Positions 1-11,387 of a stretch of 64,000 nucleotides of DNA are shown here, piece by piece. The stretch covers positions 9,486,001 to 9,550,000 of the forward strand of contig JAJQJQ010000004.1 of assembly GCA_028622995.1 (NCBI GenBank), given 5' to 3'. Position 1 is the stretch's first letter; each line of letters begins with the position of its first letter. A program made the translations under genes and the position numbers. The notes below the pieces were generated by a model that was not told the origin of the DNA, made no database searches, and saw only the letters and a list, made by a program, of their open reading frames with translations. Source of the DNA: Panagrolaimus kolymaensis (lineage: Eukaryota > Nematoda > Chromadorea > Rhabditida > Panagrolaimidae).

Positions 1-72
1 GCTCCAACATTCTTATAACTAACAAGTTTGTTTTGTATTCTTACATATTTTTGATGATATTTTGTTTTTCAG

Positions 73-987
73 GGGAGAAATTAAACTAGCTGATTTTGGT
101 TTAGCACGATTGTATCACAAACATATCGACAGATTGTACACTAATCGAGTCATCACTTTGTGGTATCGTCCTCCTGAATTATTGTATGGATTAGAAAGAT
201 ATGGGCCAGCTGTGGATATGTGGAGTTTGGGGTATGTTGTTTTTCATCGAAGTAAAAAGTTACTAATAATGCTATTATTTTTAGCTGCATCCTTGCCGAA
301 TTGTTCTATAGAAAACCAGTATTTTGTGGCTCAACTGAACAACATATGTTAGATTTGATTGCAAGAACATGTGGTACTCCATCACCTGAAAATTGGCCTG
401 GTGTTGAGAAGCTTCCATTATATCATAATGTCAAACTTATGCAACATCCAAGAATCGTCAAAGATTCCTTGTAAGTTTAAAATTTTTATCTTTTTGTTTC
501 GTTATTATGAACTATTTGTTTTTTAGCACTCAACTTCCATCGTTACCTCTTGATCTTTTGGATAAAATGTTACAACTTGATCCATCAAAACGACCAACGG
601 CAGCTGAAGCATTGAAGCATAAATGGTTGGAAAGAATTGATGTCAAAAATATTCAACTTCCTAAACTTCCAGAAAATCAAGATTGCCATGAAATGTGGTC
701 GAAGAAGATCAGAAAAAGTGGTCATACATTTAGTACTTATGTCAAATCACAGCAATCGAATGAAGTTGTAAGTTTCCTTTTACCTTCTTTTTTGTATCTG
801 ATACACTTAGAATAAAGTCGCTATTGGCAATGGTGTAATTTTACGCATCCTTTTATTAAATTTTCAGATTCCGTCTCAATCTGTGCATCCTTTCTCATCA
901 AATGGTAGTGGAAATGGTAATGGAAGAACTTTATCATCATCATCAAGTTCTGCAAATTATTCTCAAAATCGTCGATCATATGTTTAA
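73..987 (+). CDS. cdk-12: CDK12/13-type cyclin-dependent kinase, C-terminal part
   Basis: This is the 3' part of a cyclin-dependent kinase gene; the window opens inside an intron. Exons read as 73-231, 285-470, 527-767 and 868-987. They encode the DFG motif (KLADFGLAR), the [10 protein letters not shown] activation and APE-like segment, DMWSLG, and the C lobe ending in DPSKRPTA. After the kinase core comes [11 protein letters not shown], which resembles the C-terminal extension helix of CDK12/CDK13, then a Ser/Asn/Gly-rich tail. CDK12 with cyclin K phosphorylates Ser2 of the RNA polymerase II C-terminal domain in the nucleus. CDK9 is the main alternative; the [14 protein letters not shown] segment and the extension favour CDK12/13. 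The stop is TAA at 985-987, with AATAAA near 1030. Confidence 0.85.
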
Positions 988-2884
988 TATTTCTTTGTAC
1001 TTATTTTTATGTTTGTTAAATTTAGAAAAATAAAACGAATTTTTGTTACTATTTTGATTATGGAGTTGCGGTGAAGCATGAATGGATGGAGTTGCAGATA
1101 TTTGGTTGTTATTAAATGTCGGCGGTGGATTAGCAGAGTTAGCGGATTGAAAAAAATATCTTAATATAAAATTCTTTAATAATTGTTATTCTTTGTTGAT
1201 AAATTGTAATTTTTTAAAGATTATTTTTGGGTTTTGGAAAGCTTTTTCTTTTAGGGTGGCTTCATTGATCCAAATTTCGGTGAAAAAAAAGATACTGTAA
1301 AAACTTTCCAATTCCCTGATTTTTTGTTGTTGTTGCTCCTTTTTGATTATACGTGTTTCTTTATTTTTCATGAAAATCACTTGTGTTAAATTTTTTATTA
1401 TTAATGTTTCCATAATTTTTTTTACTTTGAAAAGTTATTTAAATTTAATACAGTAAACCAAGAATTTATTTATTTATTTATTTAATAATTTTTTACAGGT
1501 CTCTTTTAAAATTTTCTTTATTATTTTTACTTATTCTCTCTCTCTTCCAAAGCTGAAATACGAGTGCAAGCAAAAAAATTAATTAATAATACGGTGCGTT
1601 TAAAATTTTAATTATTTTATTTTATTTATTTATTCTTTTCTTCATCTTCTAACAAAAAATTTTTGGTTGATTAAGATTATTGGATTTGCGTTTCTGCCTC
1701 CTTTGTAAACAACAAGAATGTGAGTGAGTGTTATGCCATGGCCGCTAAAAAAATTATTGCGCGCTTTGATAAACTTTTTTCGTTGTTGTTGTTGTTGTTG
1801 GTTATTATTGTTTCATGGAGATTTTGTTCAATGTTTTTGAAACCAAAAAACATAAAACAACGGTGATCGCCAATTTTAATTTAAAAAAAGTTAATTATTA
1901 AAGCGGTTAAAGGCGAAGGCATCAACTAACTAACTAACTTTCTTTCATAGCTGTAGCTGCTTTTTTTCTTCTCGAACATAATCAGCTGAGCTGGTTAAAG
2001 CACTTTGGAATTTGGATCCTCCATCACTTTTTTCTCCTTCAATATGCTAAATTTGGATCCAATTCAATAGTGCAGCAGCAAATCTTTCATCCATAGTTAC
2101 TTATTTGTTATGCAAAAAAAGCTTTTCCGTTGTCACTGCGCTTATGCAAATCGTTTATCTCCCTTTTTTCATGATTTTTTTGATTTTCAAACTTTCTTTC
2201 ATTTAACTCAAGAAAAACTTTTCGAAAGCGCTAACTAACTATCGACCAAACAAACTAAAAATTTATAAAAATGGATAAAGAAGTGCAACATTCTGGCCTT
2301 AACCTTTATTAAACTTAATTGATTCGATAAATCCTTTCATCAATGACTTTTCTAAAAACTAATTTTCCATCATCTCTATGAAAGGTTTCTTTATTTATTT
2401 AACATTTCATTTTCTTATTCATATCGGGTAAAAATGCTTATTTCACTTTTCTAATCGGTTCTTATCCTCATTGTTTCAATTTTCTTTCTTTCCTCAGGTT
2501 TATTTTCTTGTCTTTCAACTTCTTTAAATTCATATACGTGCATCATCATCAATAATTATTATTACGGGTTAACCAAAATATGTTTATAAAAATATTTGTA
2601 TGTATGTAATTCTTGTTATGTCAAAATAAAGAGATTTTATAAACTTTGTTTGCGGTGTAAAAACAACTGTGACTTTTAATTATGAAGCAGCTGATAGTCT
2701 GAAAAGCTCGATTGAAATCCGTTTTGAGTTGCAACTGATTGTATCCAAAGCAAAGTACACAAAAACAACAACAAAAAAGAGAATGAATTTATTAATTAAC
2801 AAAAAAACAACATGGATAATTAAAATACATATAAATTAAGCATACAATATTATTACAATGAAAGCTAAAAATAATGAATCAAAA
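988..2884. other. intergenic AT-rich stretch between convergent genes
   Basis: The kinase gene and the downstream minus-strand actin-related gene converge here. The stretch holds the kinase 3' UTR, a TTTA microsatellite near 1470-1490 and T/A runs. I see no convincing gene. A patch at 1058-1150 is less AT-rich than its surroundings and is treated under rejected observations. Confidence 0.6.
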
Positions 2885-4516
2885 TCATGCAGTTTCAGGA
2901 GATAATTTCACCATAATTTGAGCCACATCTTCTCGTTGAATCATATCAGGTACTTTTGGCACTTTATAGTTGTCGATGTAATTCGTCCAATCAGGTAATG
3001 GCACTTCGTTAGCATAATTTTCTTTGGTATAAAAACGATGATTAAGTTCTTCCATATCAGAAAAGAGGCTTCCTAAAAAGGGAACAAAAAAGTTAATCGT
3101 ATACTTTTGGATTTGGAAAAAGTGCTAACCTCCAAGCCAAGAACAATATCTTGGAATATTTGATTCATTTGAAAGCTGTAAAAATTTCACATCATCGATC
3201 ATTTGTGGATATTCTTCTTTCAAGAGATCTTTCAGCTCCATTTTCATTCGACCATAAAGACCATAAAGCATTGAAGGGCTTCCAGTAAGCAAGATATTGT
3301 TCAAAAGTTGACGACGTAAATCAATTGGAATTCTTCTAATACTTCTAATGATAATTTCAGCAATTGATAATGAATCAGCGAGATTTTCTTTTGTGAAGAA
3401 ACATTCAGCTGCACCTTCACGAATATAACCAGGAACGATGAGTTTCTTTGTTCCAAAAGGTAATTCCACATCTGGCACAATAAATTGAAGTTCTTCGTCA
3501 TAATCTTGGTTATGTTCTGAAAAAGTATGCATGAGTAAAACGTAACATGAAAGAACAGCAAGAAGCTTACCTTTAGCTTGAATAAGTTTTCCTCTTGATT
3601 TTGGTGAAGCCATCAAAAATCTTGCGACAATATCTTCAGAAATATTAAGATCATCCAGACGTTTAACATCATCTTCTGATAAAGGAAGCGCTTCGCCATC
3701 ATAGTTTCGTACAGCACCATTTTTGACAATGTAATCACGAACACGTTGAATGAGGTGTTTTGCACCCACATCAGTTTCTTCATAAGCATTGAACATTACA
3801 ACAGTATCATAAATCTGGAAAACGAAACATAAATTAAAGTTGTTGGATGTAATAAAAAGGGTAAAGCATACAGGAAAAACAGTAGTTGAATGATATCCAA
3901 TATCCACGACCAAAGCAGTACTTGAAGCATAAGGAAATATCGACATCAATGGAGCAGGTAAATACAAAAGTGATGGAATTTGAAAGCTGTTTTCTTCAAA
4001 AAGTGTCTTTGCAATAAGTTGACGAACTTCGGCTTTATTGAACAAGCTTTCAACGATAACAATTCGACGTTCATTAGCTGGAGTAACCAAAGATCTGGAA
4101 AGCAAAGTTGTGAAAAGGCAAAAATTGATATGATTGAGCTTACTTGGTGATGACCTTTCTAAAAAAGAGATAAAGAACATTTCTGCGTTCATTTTCTGGT
4201 AAATTTGTATCCAACACATGGTGAGTTGTCCCAGTTCGAGGATTGTTCACTATTGATGAGATAATATTTCTCGGTGAATTTTCTCCAGCTATACCATATC
4301 TAAAAAATCATATGTATTAAGAAGCAAGCTATTAAAGGAATAAACATACTTTGTCCATCTTGAACCAATTTCAATAACTACAGGAGAACGATTTTCAAGA
4401 CCAAGAAGACGAGTTTGAGATTTGATTGCTGATGAAGAGATTGAACGTTTAGCTGTTGAAGCTGGAGTTTCCATGACGTCTCTTTTTTGAATTGTAATAC
4501 GTCTTGGTGTTTCCAT
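2885..4516 (-). CDS. arp-11: actin-related protein 10 (Arp11), dynactin pointed-end subunit
   Basis: Six exons (4350-4516, 4144-4299, 3872-4094, 3571-3814, 3130-3516, 2885-3072) join in frame to a protein of about 454 residues. An Arg/Ser/Thr-rich N-terminus precedes an actin-fold phosphate-binding strand (VVIEIGSRWTKYG). Next come NERRIVIVESLF, an ALVVDIGYHSTTVFPVYD block, an IPIDLRRQLLNNILLTGSPSML block and a final CSWLGG. The order and wording match ACTR10 (RRVVIIES, LDCGYRE, IDTRKQL, WLGG). In animals ACTR10 caps the Arp1 filament of dynactin at its pointed end and helps link dynein to cargo. The actin ATP-site residues are poorly kept, as usual for this divergent family. Introns are short (50-60 nt). 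The start is the first Met of the open exon. Confidence 0.85.
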
Positions 4517-5157
4517 TTTGGATTGATGGTTTTTCTTTTTTTCACAATAAAATTGATGAATGAAAAAAGCTTTGAAAATAAAAGTCTTTGATTGAAAGTT
4601 GTAACTTTGAAAAAATTTTTTTCTATCAACGTTGAGCTCTCTTTTCAATTAGTAACCCTTAGCCAAAGAGGATGGATGCAAGGGAATAACTTCTTTATTG
4701 GCTTTCAAATGCTTCCTTCCAAAAAATACTAAAAATAAAAGCAGCAATAATAAAGAAAACTTTTGATTTTTTTTCTTCTTCTATGGATTAACAATAATTT
4801 TTATTATTTTACTAAATTTAAAAGAATGGTTTAAAAAGTGAGGAAATCATTTGATGGTTGAAGGATAAATGAAAAAAGAAGAAGCTAAAGTTGTTACATA
4901 TTAAACTTTTTCGTTTAATTGTTGCAATACAAAATTACATATGTAGAAATAATAAAATTTATTTTTTAATTACTAAATAACTAATTGTAAAGCAAAGAAC
5001 TTTTTACTGTGTTTTATTTTATCAAAATCCATACATAATGAATAAATTTTCTTGATTTATAATTGTTTTGTTTTGATGACAAATATTTTTACTTTTTGGT
5101 TGTTCAATCGAATCTTTGTAATTATGTTTGCCCATTGCCTATCAATATGATGATGGC
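4517..5157. other. intergenic, no gene seen
   Basis: AT-rich DNA between the start of the Arp11 gene and the end of the BTB gene. It probably contains the Arp11 promoter. No motif or coding signal could be supported. Confidence 0.5.
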
Positions 5158-6563
5158 TTATCTCCAACCTATAAAAATAAATAATTATTATTTACATCTT
5201 CCATTTTTTATTGTTTGAGAAAGACGACTACTTACATCGAAGGCTTTTAGAATATTTACTTGCATTTGTAATGGTTTTATTTGAAAAATTTTTAGCATCA
5301 AAGAAAATATTTTTGAGTTCTTCTTTGTCAAACAAAATGTTGATCGCTGAAATTTTTTTTTATTAATTTCATTCTTTGTTTTTGGATTCTGAAGCAACTG
5401 AGAAAAAGGTGAAGCAACGAAGTCATTTTTCTGTTAATTCTTAGGTAAAAATATTTTTTTTTCACTTTAGTTTGGGTCTTTCTCAAATGAATTCTTACCT
5501 TGATTTTTTTCGAGATAATTAATTTCCATTATTGGAAATCTTATTAATGGCAAAATTCCTGATAGCTGGTGTCTTAGCTGCTTTTCATTTTGGGAATTTG
5601 AAATTCTTTCGAAGGGTTGTTTACCAATTTGGTGATTCGCCCATTTGAGAATCTAAAAATTTAATCAAATATTTTTTGTTTCAAAACAGGCATTTTTGGA
5701 ATTTTTTTTCTCCAAGACATTTGTGCTGCATCGCCAAGAAAATTATTTATTTTCTTACCGCATCAAAAAGCAGCTCTTCCGAAATATTTAACCATCTCGA
5801 AGAAACTATAGCTTTAATAGTTTCTTTTTTAGCATTTAAAAATGATTGATTTTCAATTAAATCACAAATATTTGAACGTAATAAATCCAAAAAATATCTT
5901 GAAGCCAATTTAAGGGAATAAAGTTGAGAAAATTCATACCATAAAATAGTTTCATCAAAAATATTTTTTATTTCCATTTTAGATAGAAAAATATCACATT
6001 TTTCTTTTAGGCTTTCAACGTGATAATATTCAGATAAATCCACAATGGAAACTATATTTTCATTTGTTATTTTACATTTTTCAATATAAAAATATGTTAA
6101 AAATTCTTTAAAATCTTCATATGAATAATTTGTGATGGTTATGAATCTTTTGGAATCCCATGCTCCATGAAACATTTGTTCAAAGACTCGGGAAACTGGC
6201 CATAAAATGGTTTTATGAGCATAAAGAATCTTAAAAAAATGGGAGTAATTAATTATTTTTTTAGCTAAATCTTGGTTTTTAGATTTTGTTTATCATTTTA
6301 GGAAAAAAAAATTTGGTCACAGATCGAAACTTTTATTTGCGTGTAAAATCCCACTTTTTCCAATACTTTGAAAGATAACACAAAATTGGAACCAATGAAA
6401 TCAATTTTGATTCATGAATTATGGAAAAGTTTTAAAACAAAATTATTAAACTTACATTTTCACCAATATGAAATTCAATATCAAAATGACCTTTATCAAT
6501 ATTTTGATTTTTAAATGAATTATATAAAATTCTTAAAGATTTAGGTAAAGTTTTTTCTAACAT
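5158..6563 (-). CDS. BTB/POZ-BACK domain protein
   Basis: The model is 6456-6563, 5759-6229, 5499-5652, 5236-5346 and 5158-5168, giving about 284 residues in one frame. Exon 1 and the start of exon 2 make the BTB signature: a DIEFHIGEN strand, then ILYAHKTIL, then VFEQMFHGAW, followed by the Tyr/Phe-rich LTYFY helix. A BACK-like helical region follows (LKLASRYFLDLLRSNICDLIE, then WLNISEELLFDAILKWANHQ). In nematodes such proteins often act as adaptors for Cullin-3 ubiquitin ligases; the partner cannot be told from sequence. No MATH domain or Kelch repeats were seen. The last two small exons are the least certain part: an alternative end reads straight through the splice site at 5236. Confidence 0.75.
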
Positions 6564-7679
6564 TTTTTTAAAGCAAATAATAATGGAATATTTTTGGTTC
6601 AATAAATTTTATTTGATAAATAAAAAAGGTAATAATAATTATTTTTTTGTTGAAAAAACAAAAATCATCCCAAAAAGAAAGTTACGTCACCGCCTCCAAA
6701 TAAAAGAAAAAAAGAAATCAATGTTGTGATCGATTTATTTCATTATCATTCTTTCTGTTTTATATTTTTGTTTGTTTATTGACTGCTCGATGAACCACGA
6801 GAAGAAATTAATAAAATTATGAAAGTTATTTTTTATTATCAACGAAATTTGTTGCTTGTTTTTTTTTGATAGAATCAAAACATTTTTTATTAAAGAAACC
6901 TACCTACCATAAACAAAATTTGTAAGCTTCCTTTCGAGACACAAAGTCATAGCATAACTAAAAAATTCTAATTTGAAGAAAATTGAATTCACAAAAGTAA
7001 TTATTTTATTAAAATAAATTTTCTGAATAAACATAAAAAATTATCCAAGGAAATAAAAATAACAAATTGATTCCAAAAAGATACTAAGGCGCAAAAGCTT
7101 TTCACTTATCCATTTAAAAAAAATTTTGGTTATGATAAGTAAAAAAAACTTTATGCGTCGTAGTAAATTTTTGAAGAAGAAAAAAATACACCAAAACCAA
7201 CTTAAAGAATAATATTTTTTTTATTACAAACAAATATGCTGAATCTAAAGATGTCTTAAAAGCTTTTAAAAAATTTATTTTTTTATGTAGTGTAAAAAAT
7301 ATTTTTTTTAGAAATAAATAAAACTTTTTCCGTTGCCATGGAAAAGGAAAGAAATATATATGTATAAAGTTTGCGTGAAATGTTTTTTAATACTTTATTT
7401 ATTTTTGTGAAACATTTTTTTTAAAAAGCGAAAAAAAATTGCAACAAAAATTCATTTTTTTTTCTTCAGTTTAATTTTGAGACTACTGCTTTTTTTGCAT
7501 TCAGCGCAAAAGATTGCTAACTTTAAATTGTTTTTTTGTTTATCTTCAAAAAATTTTATTTTTCATTCTAAAAAACAATTTTAATTTTCATGTATTTATT
7601 AAATAATTTTGACAATCAAGAAACAAACAAAAATTATTACACAAAAAAGAATCATTGAAAAAAGAAAAGAAATTAAAAC
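6564..7679. other. intergenic, AT-rich, no gene seen
   Basis: Mostly A and T runs between two minus-strand genes. There are no convincing exons, repeats or RNA genes. Confidence 0.5.
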
Positions 7680-8954
7680 TTAAGGATGCGAGATTAAACT
7701 ATTATTTTTCCAATTCCCCGATAAAATAGTAACCGTTGTTGTTTGGGAGCGAAAAAGGCGTGATTCGAATTTTTGATACCATTTGGAAGGATTACATATA
7801 ATCGAAAAAACAAATTTAATAAAAGCTATTATAGCTTCACGATATCCTGTCATAATAAATAAAATTAATAAACATTCAAATAAAACTCGAATTTGAGTAA
7901 ACATTTGTCGCGAGCGTAAATCAGCGAGGCCTGATTTACCATCAAGCCAGAGGGGAAGGCGAAAATCCAAATACCCAGTGTAATTTTGGCTTGGGTTATA
8001 CGTAACCGAATTATAAATATATATGCCAAAAAATTGTGGTAAAATTTGTTTAATTTTATTTAAACCTTCAATAAAAAATACAAATAAATTCATTAAAGTT
8101 TGTAATAAAAGAACCAAATAAATTCGAAGGGATTTAAAGAAATCCGTTCGATTATGTTTAATTTGAAATTTAGCTTGCTTTAAAATTTTATACATAATTA
8201 AAGATGTTGCAATCGAAGATAAAATTAAACAAACTGGAGGTTTTAAATACATAGTGACAGTAAAAATGCTCTCTAAAGTATTATAAAGTCGATACAAGAA
8301 AACACCTTCCCATTCTTTTCGATCCGTGCACGTTGTATCATAATAATCATACACATCTATATTTAATTCAATCTCGCATGGATCAACATAAGAATCAACT
8401 ATACGCGTTTTGAGCATATAAAATAAATTATTAATATCACAAGAAAGAATAATAAAATTAAAAATTAAAATAGTCCATAGAATTCGTAGCTTTTCGGTTA
8501 ATCTATCGTATAATTCCATAAAATATAAAGCTATAAATCGAGAGGATGTTATAAGAAGCAAAGCGGTATAAGGATTATTGAGAATGGTGACAACAAAGAA
8601 TCCTTCTAAATAATGCCAATCAAAGTTTCCTAAAAACGAATAATTTTGAACATAATAAAAACATGGAATTCCCGGTTGTTTTACATAGTAGGTAGTATAA
8701 TTTGAACATGAATATGTATGGCAAACAAGTAAATCCCAAAATGCTTGATTAACAATAAACCATCGATAATTTGCAGTAATTCCACCAAAAATAGATATAA
8801 AAATTATTAGTATTAAAAGACCCATGCAAATATATCCCAAATCATAATTATACAAAGTTGCGGCAGAAGCTTCCAAAAAACATCTAAATCCATCGATATT
8901 TGTAAAGTTTTTACCATACACTTGACAGATAAAATTATTTGTTGTATCACTCAT
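7680..8954 (-). CDS. serpentine seven-helix receptor, nematode chemoreceptor-like
   Basis: A single uninterrupted reading frame of 424 residues. The N-terminus is short and Asn/Cys-containing, with NFT and NYT glycosylation-type sites. Hydrophobic helices follow, for example near residues 41-60, 100-125 and 155-175, with further helices near 240-260, 280-300 and 360-385. The tail is short, basic and Ser/Thr-rich. A Lys/Arg-rich loop (KILKQAKFQIKHNRTDFFKSLR) precedes the sixth helix, as in nematode serpentine receptors of the Srx/Srv/Srw type. I could not assign the family. Absence of introns is unusual beside its multi-exon neighbours and could mean retroposition or intron loss. Confidence 0.75.
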   Translation of the reverse strand: MSDTTNNFICQVYGKNFTNIDGFRCFLEASAATLYNYDLGYICMGLLILIIFISIFGGITANYRWFIVNQAFWDLLVCHTYSCSNYTTYYVKQPGIPCFYYVQNYSFLGNFDWHYLEGFFVVTILNNPYTALLLITSSRFIALYFMELYDRLTEKLRILWTILIFNFIILSCDINNLFYMLKTRIVDSYVDPCEIELNIDVYDYYDTTCTDRKEWEGVFLYRLYNTLESIFTVTMYLKPPVCLILSSIATSLIMYKILKQAKFQIKHNRTDFFKSLRIYLVLLLQTLMNLFVFFIEGLNKIKQILPQFFGIYIYNSVTYNPSQNYTGYLDFRLPLWLDGKSGLADLRSRQMFTQIRVLFECLLILFIMTGYREAIIAFIKFVFSIICNPSKWYQKFESRLFRSQTTTVTILSGNWKNNSLISHP

Positions 8955-9829
8955 TTCAACTTCTTAACTTCCTTCTTTTAAAATAAAAATAAAAATAAGC
9001 TGTACTTTTACAAACTGTTTTTTGACAACTTAACTTTATTTTTGACATTAGCCATTTCATAAAAAAAAAATTTACCTTGAAAATTATTTTTGTTTTGGTA
9101 CAGTATTTTTTATCGTCTTTAGATTTATTTTTTTAACTGCTTATTAAGTGTAAATTTCAGAATTAAGTGCCAATGAGGCTTAATAAGCAGCGTTTACAAT
9201 AACATAAATTTTTTTGGTTATTTAAAACACAATTTTTTGTAGTTCAAGTTGTTTGATCAGGGACAGGCACTTTAAATTTATTATCAAAGGCGCCAAAAAA
9301 AGCTATTGGATTTTAATTAGAACCTATAAAAATAAAATATTGCCCCCAATGAATTGGCTTATTTTTTAGGAAATTTCATAAGAAAAAAATGGTATTAAGT
9401 GCGCCCATTTCTTTAAAAAAAAAAGAAAAATATTATTGAGTCTAACTTTGTTGTGTAAAAGGTTGAACCGTTAGAAAAAGCTAATAATCAGAAGAAACTT
9501 CAAAAAAGTGTAAAACTACAGTCTTACTAAATCCAGTAATAAATGAAGTAATTTTTGCGACTTTTTTTTATTCTCTGCAAACAATGAACTCACATTTTTT
9601 TGCATCACCCATTTCCCTTTTTTTTAAAAACCTCACAAACCATTAATCTTTTTTTAAAAACATTTAGGCGAAAACATCTAAAAAATGACAACTTTATTAT
9701 TTTTACAATTTAGAATTTTGATAAGCTTCCATTCATTTTTTTAAAAGGTCTTATTTTTTTAGATAACAAATCAATTGAAAAAAGGTTTGATTTTATTCGT
9801 AATTCAAAAAAATGCTATAAAAATGCGAT

Positions 9830-10890
9830 TAAAAGTGCGCTGAAATTTCCAAAACAATCAATCAATAATGAAAAGAGAAAAAAACACGGACGAGAAAAAA
9901 AATTCATTGAAAGCATCATTCAACAAACAAAAAATGTTAGCTTTGGGTTTCTTTTTTCCCAAATAATAGTTCTTTTTTTTGAATATTTTAATTATCTTTT
10001 TTTTATTTCTTAATTAAATAATTTTCATGGGAAGTGAAAAACTTTATTAAGAATTCACAAATCTCAAAGTCTTAATAAATAAAGTTGATGCTAAAGGGTA
10101 CTAGAAGAAAAGAAAATAGTGCAAATCAAAATAATCAACCAATGGTTGGTTATAGCTTCTAGTAGTTTTTATGATAATAATATTTCTGAACTCATGTTAT
10201 TGCTCAATGGAACAGTGAGAAAAGAAAATTCGAAAATGATTCAATCATCAGTATGAATTTTATGATTAGGGCTATTATAAATTTGTAAGAATAAATAAAA
10301 AAAACTAGCATAATTTTAATTTATTTATTTTTTATGGGAAGATTCTGCTTTTTATGATCAAAATAAAAATGATTCTTTGATGCTTTATATTCGTGAAATG
10401 CTTCAAAAACAAATTGCTTCAGCAAAACAAAACCGAAAAAATGAAGAAAAACTACGATTTTTGGTATTTTTTGCTAAATATCAAGTTCCTGTTCAATCTT
10501 TTCCAAAAACAGGCGAATTCAAATGGCTTTTTCAAAAACCAGATGAGGAAGATAAAAGCAATAAAACTAATAGCAATGAAGGAAAAAAAAATGAAAAAAT
10601 TTTTCTATGAAAATGTTTTGTCAAGGAAAAAAATAATACAAGAAATTTTAATTTAATCAAACTTTTGTAATTTTCTTTGTACCAAAGCAAAAAAGTATGT
10701 ATCTTTTTTGTTTCATAATCAAAAAAAATTGCAAGGAAAAAAACATTAAAAGTGCGCTGAAATTTCCAAAACAATCAATAACGAAGAAGAAGAAAAAGCG
10801 GACGAGAGAAAATGAATATTAATTGAACGCATCATTCACTAAACAAAAATGTTAGCTTTAGGTTTTCATTTTCTTTCGTAAAAGATAGAT
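9830..10890. repeat. local direct duplication, two copies about 910 bases apart
   Basis: The segment near 9833-9970, starting AAAAGTGCGCTGAAATTTCC and running through a CGGACGAGA block to AAATGTTAGCTTTGGGTTT, recurs near 10748-10880 with moderate divergence. Both copies lie in the same orientation. They flank the small ORF at 10377-10610. Confidence 0.65.
10377..10610 (+). CDS. possible small exon or gene fragment, unknown
   Basis: A 77-codon frame with a balanced, mostly hydrophilic composition (for example REMLQKQIASAKQNRKNEE) stands out against homopolymer-rich surroundings. The frame stays open upstream to about 10338 without a start. A second open patch at about 10155-10250 has similar wording (FYDNNISELM compared with FYDQNKNDSLM), so both could be exons of a decayed gene. 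No family was recognised and no clear splice sites join them. Confidence 0.3.
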   Translation: MMLYIREMLQKQIASAKQNRKNEEKLRFLVFFAKYQVPVQSFPKTGEFKWLFQKPDEEDKSNKTNSNEGKKNEKIFL

Positions 10891-11387
10891 CTTTTTTTGA
10901 ATATTTTAAATTTCTTTTTTCTTTCTTTTTTTCTAAAGATATTTATTTTTTTGTTAATTAAACTTCATGGCGAAGGCTTTGCAATAGCAGTTGAATATGA
11001 TATGCTGATAATTAGGAACTCCAAGGTCAAAAAGAAAAATGTAAAAAATCAAAGGACGGCAAACAGCTAAAAAATTTTAAATTATTCAACAATAAGTTAT
11101 AACCCAAAATGGTTCGAAAGTACCGAACCATCTATGGCAGTTTCATCTCAATCAAATAAAAAGTCGGCAATCAATAAATTTTGTCAATGCTATCAAAAAA
11201 ATAAGAAACTCTATTAAAAATGTCCTAAGTATTTGAATAATTAAAAAACACAGCTTGTTTGGAAAATTTTGGGAAAAGAATATAAAAAAAAATTCAAAAA
11301 GTTTTTAAAATTTTTATTGCCTTTGCGGAAGTGAATTTTAAAATTCCGCTTTTCGCAGAAGCGGACTTTTTTGCAATTTCGGGAAAC

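Noticed and set aside
1022..1150. Minus-strand frame with coding-like wording overlapping the kinase 3' UTR
   Set aside because: It has no start, no acceptor and no adjoining exon; it probably reflects low-complexity UTR sequence.
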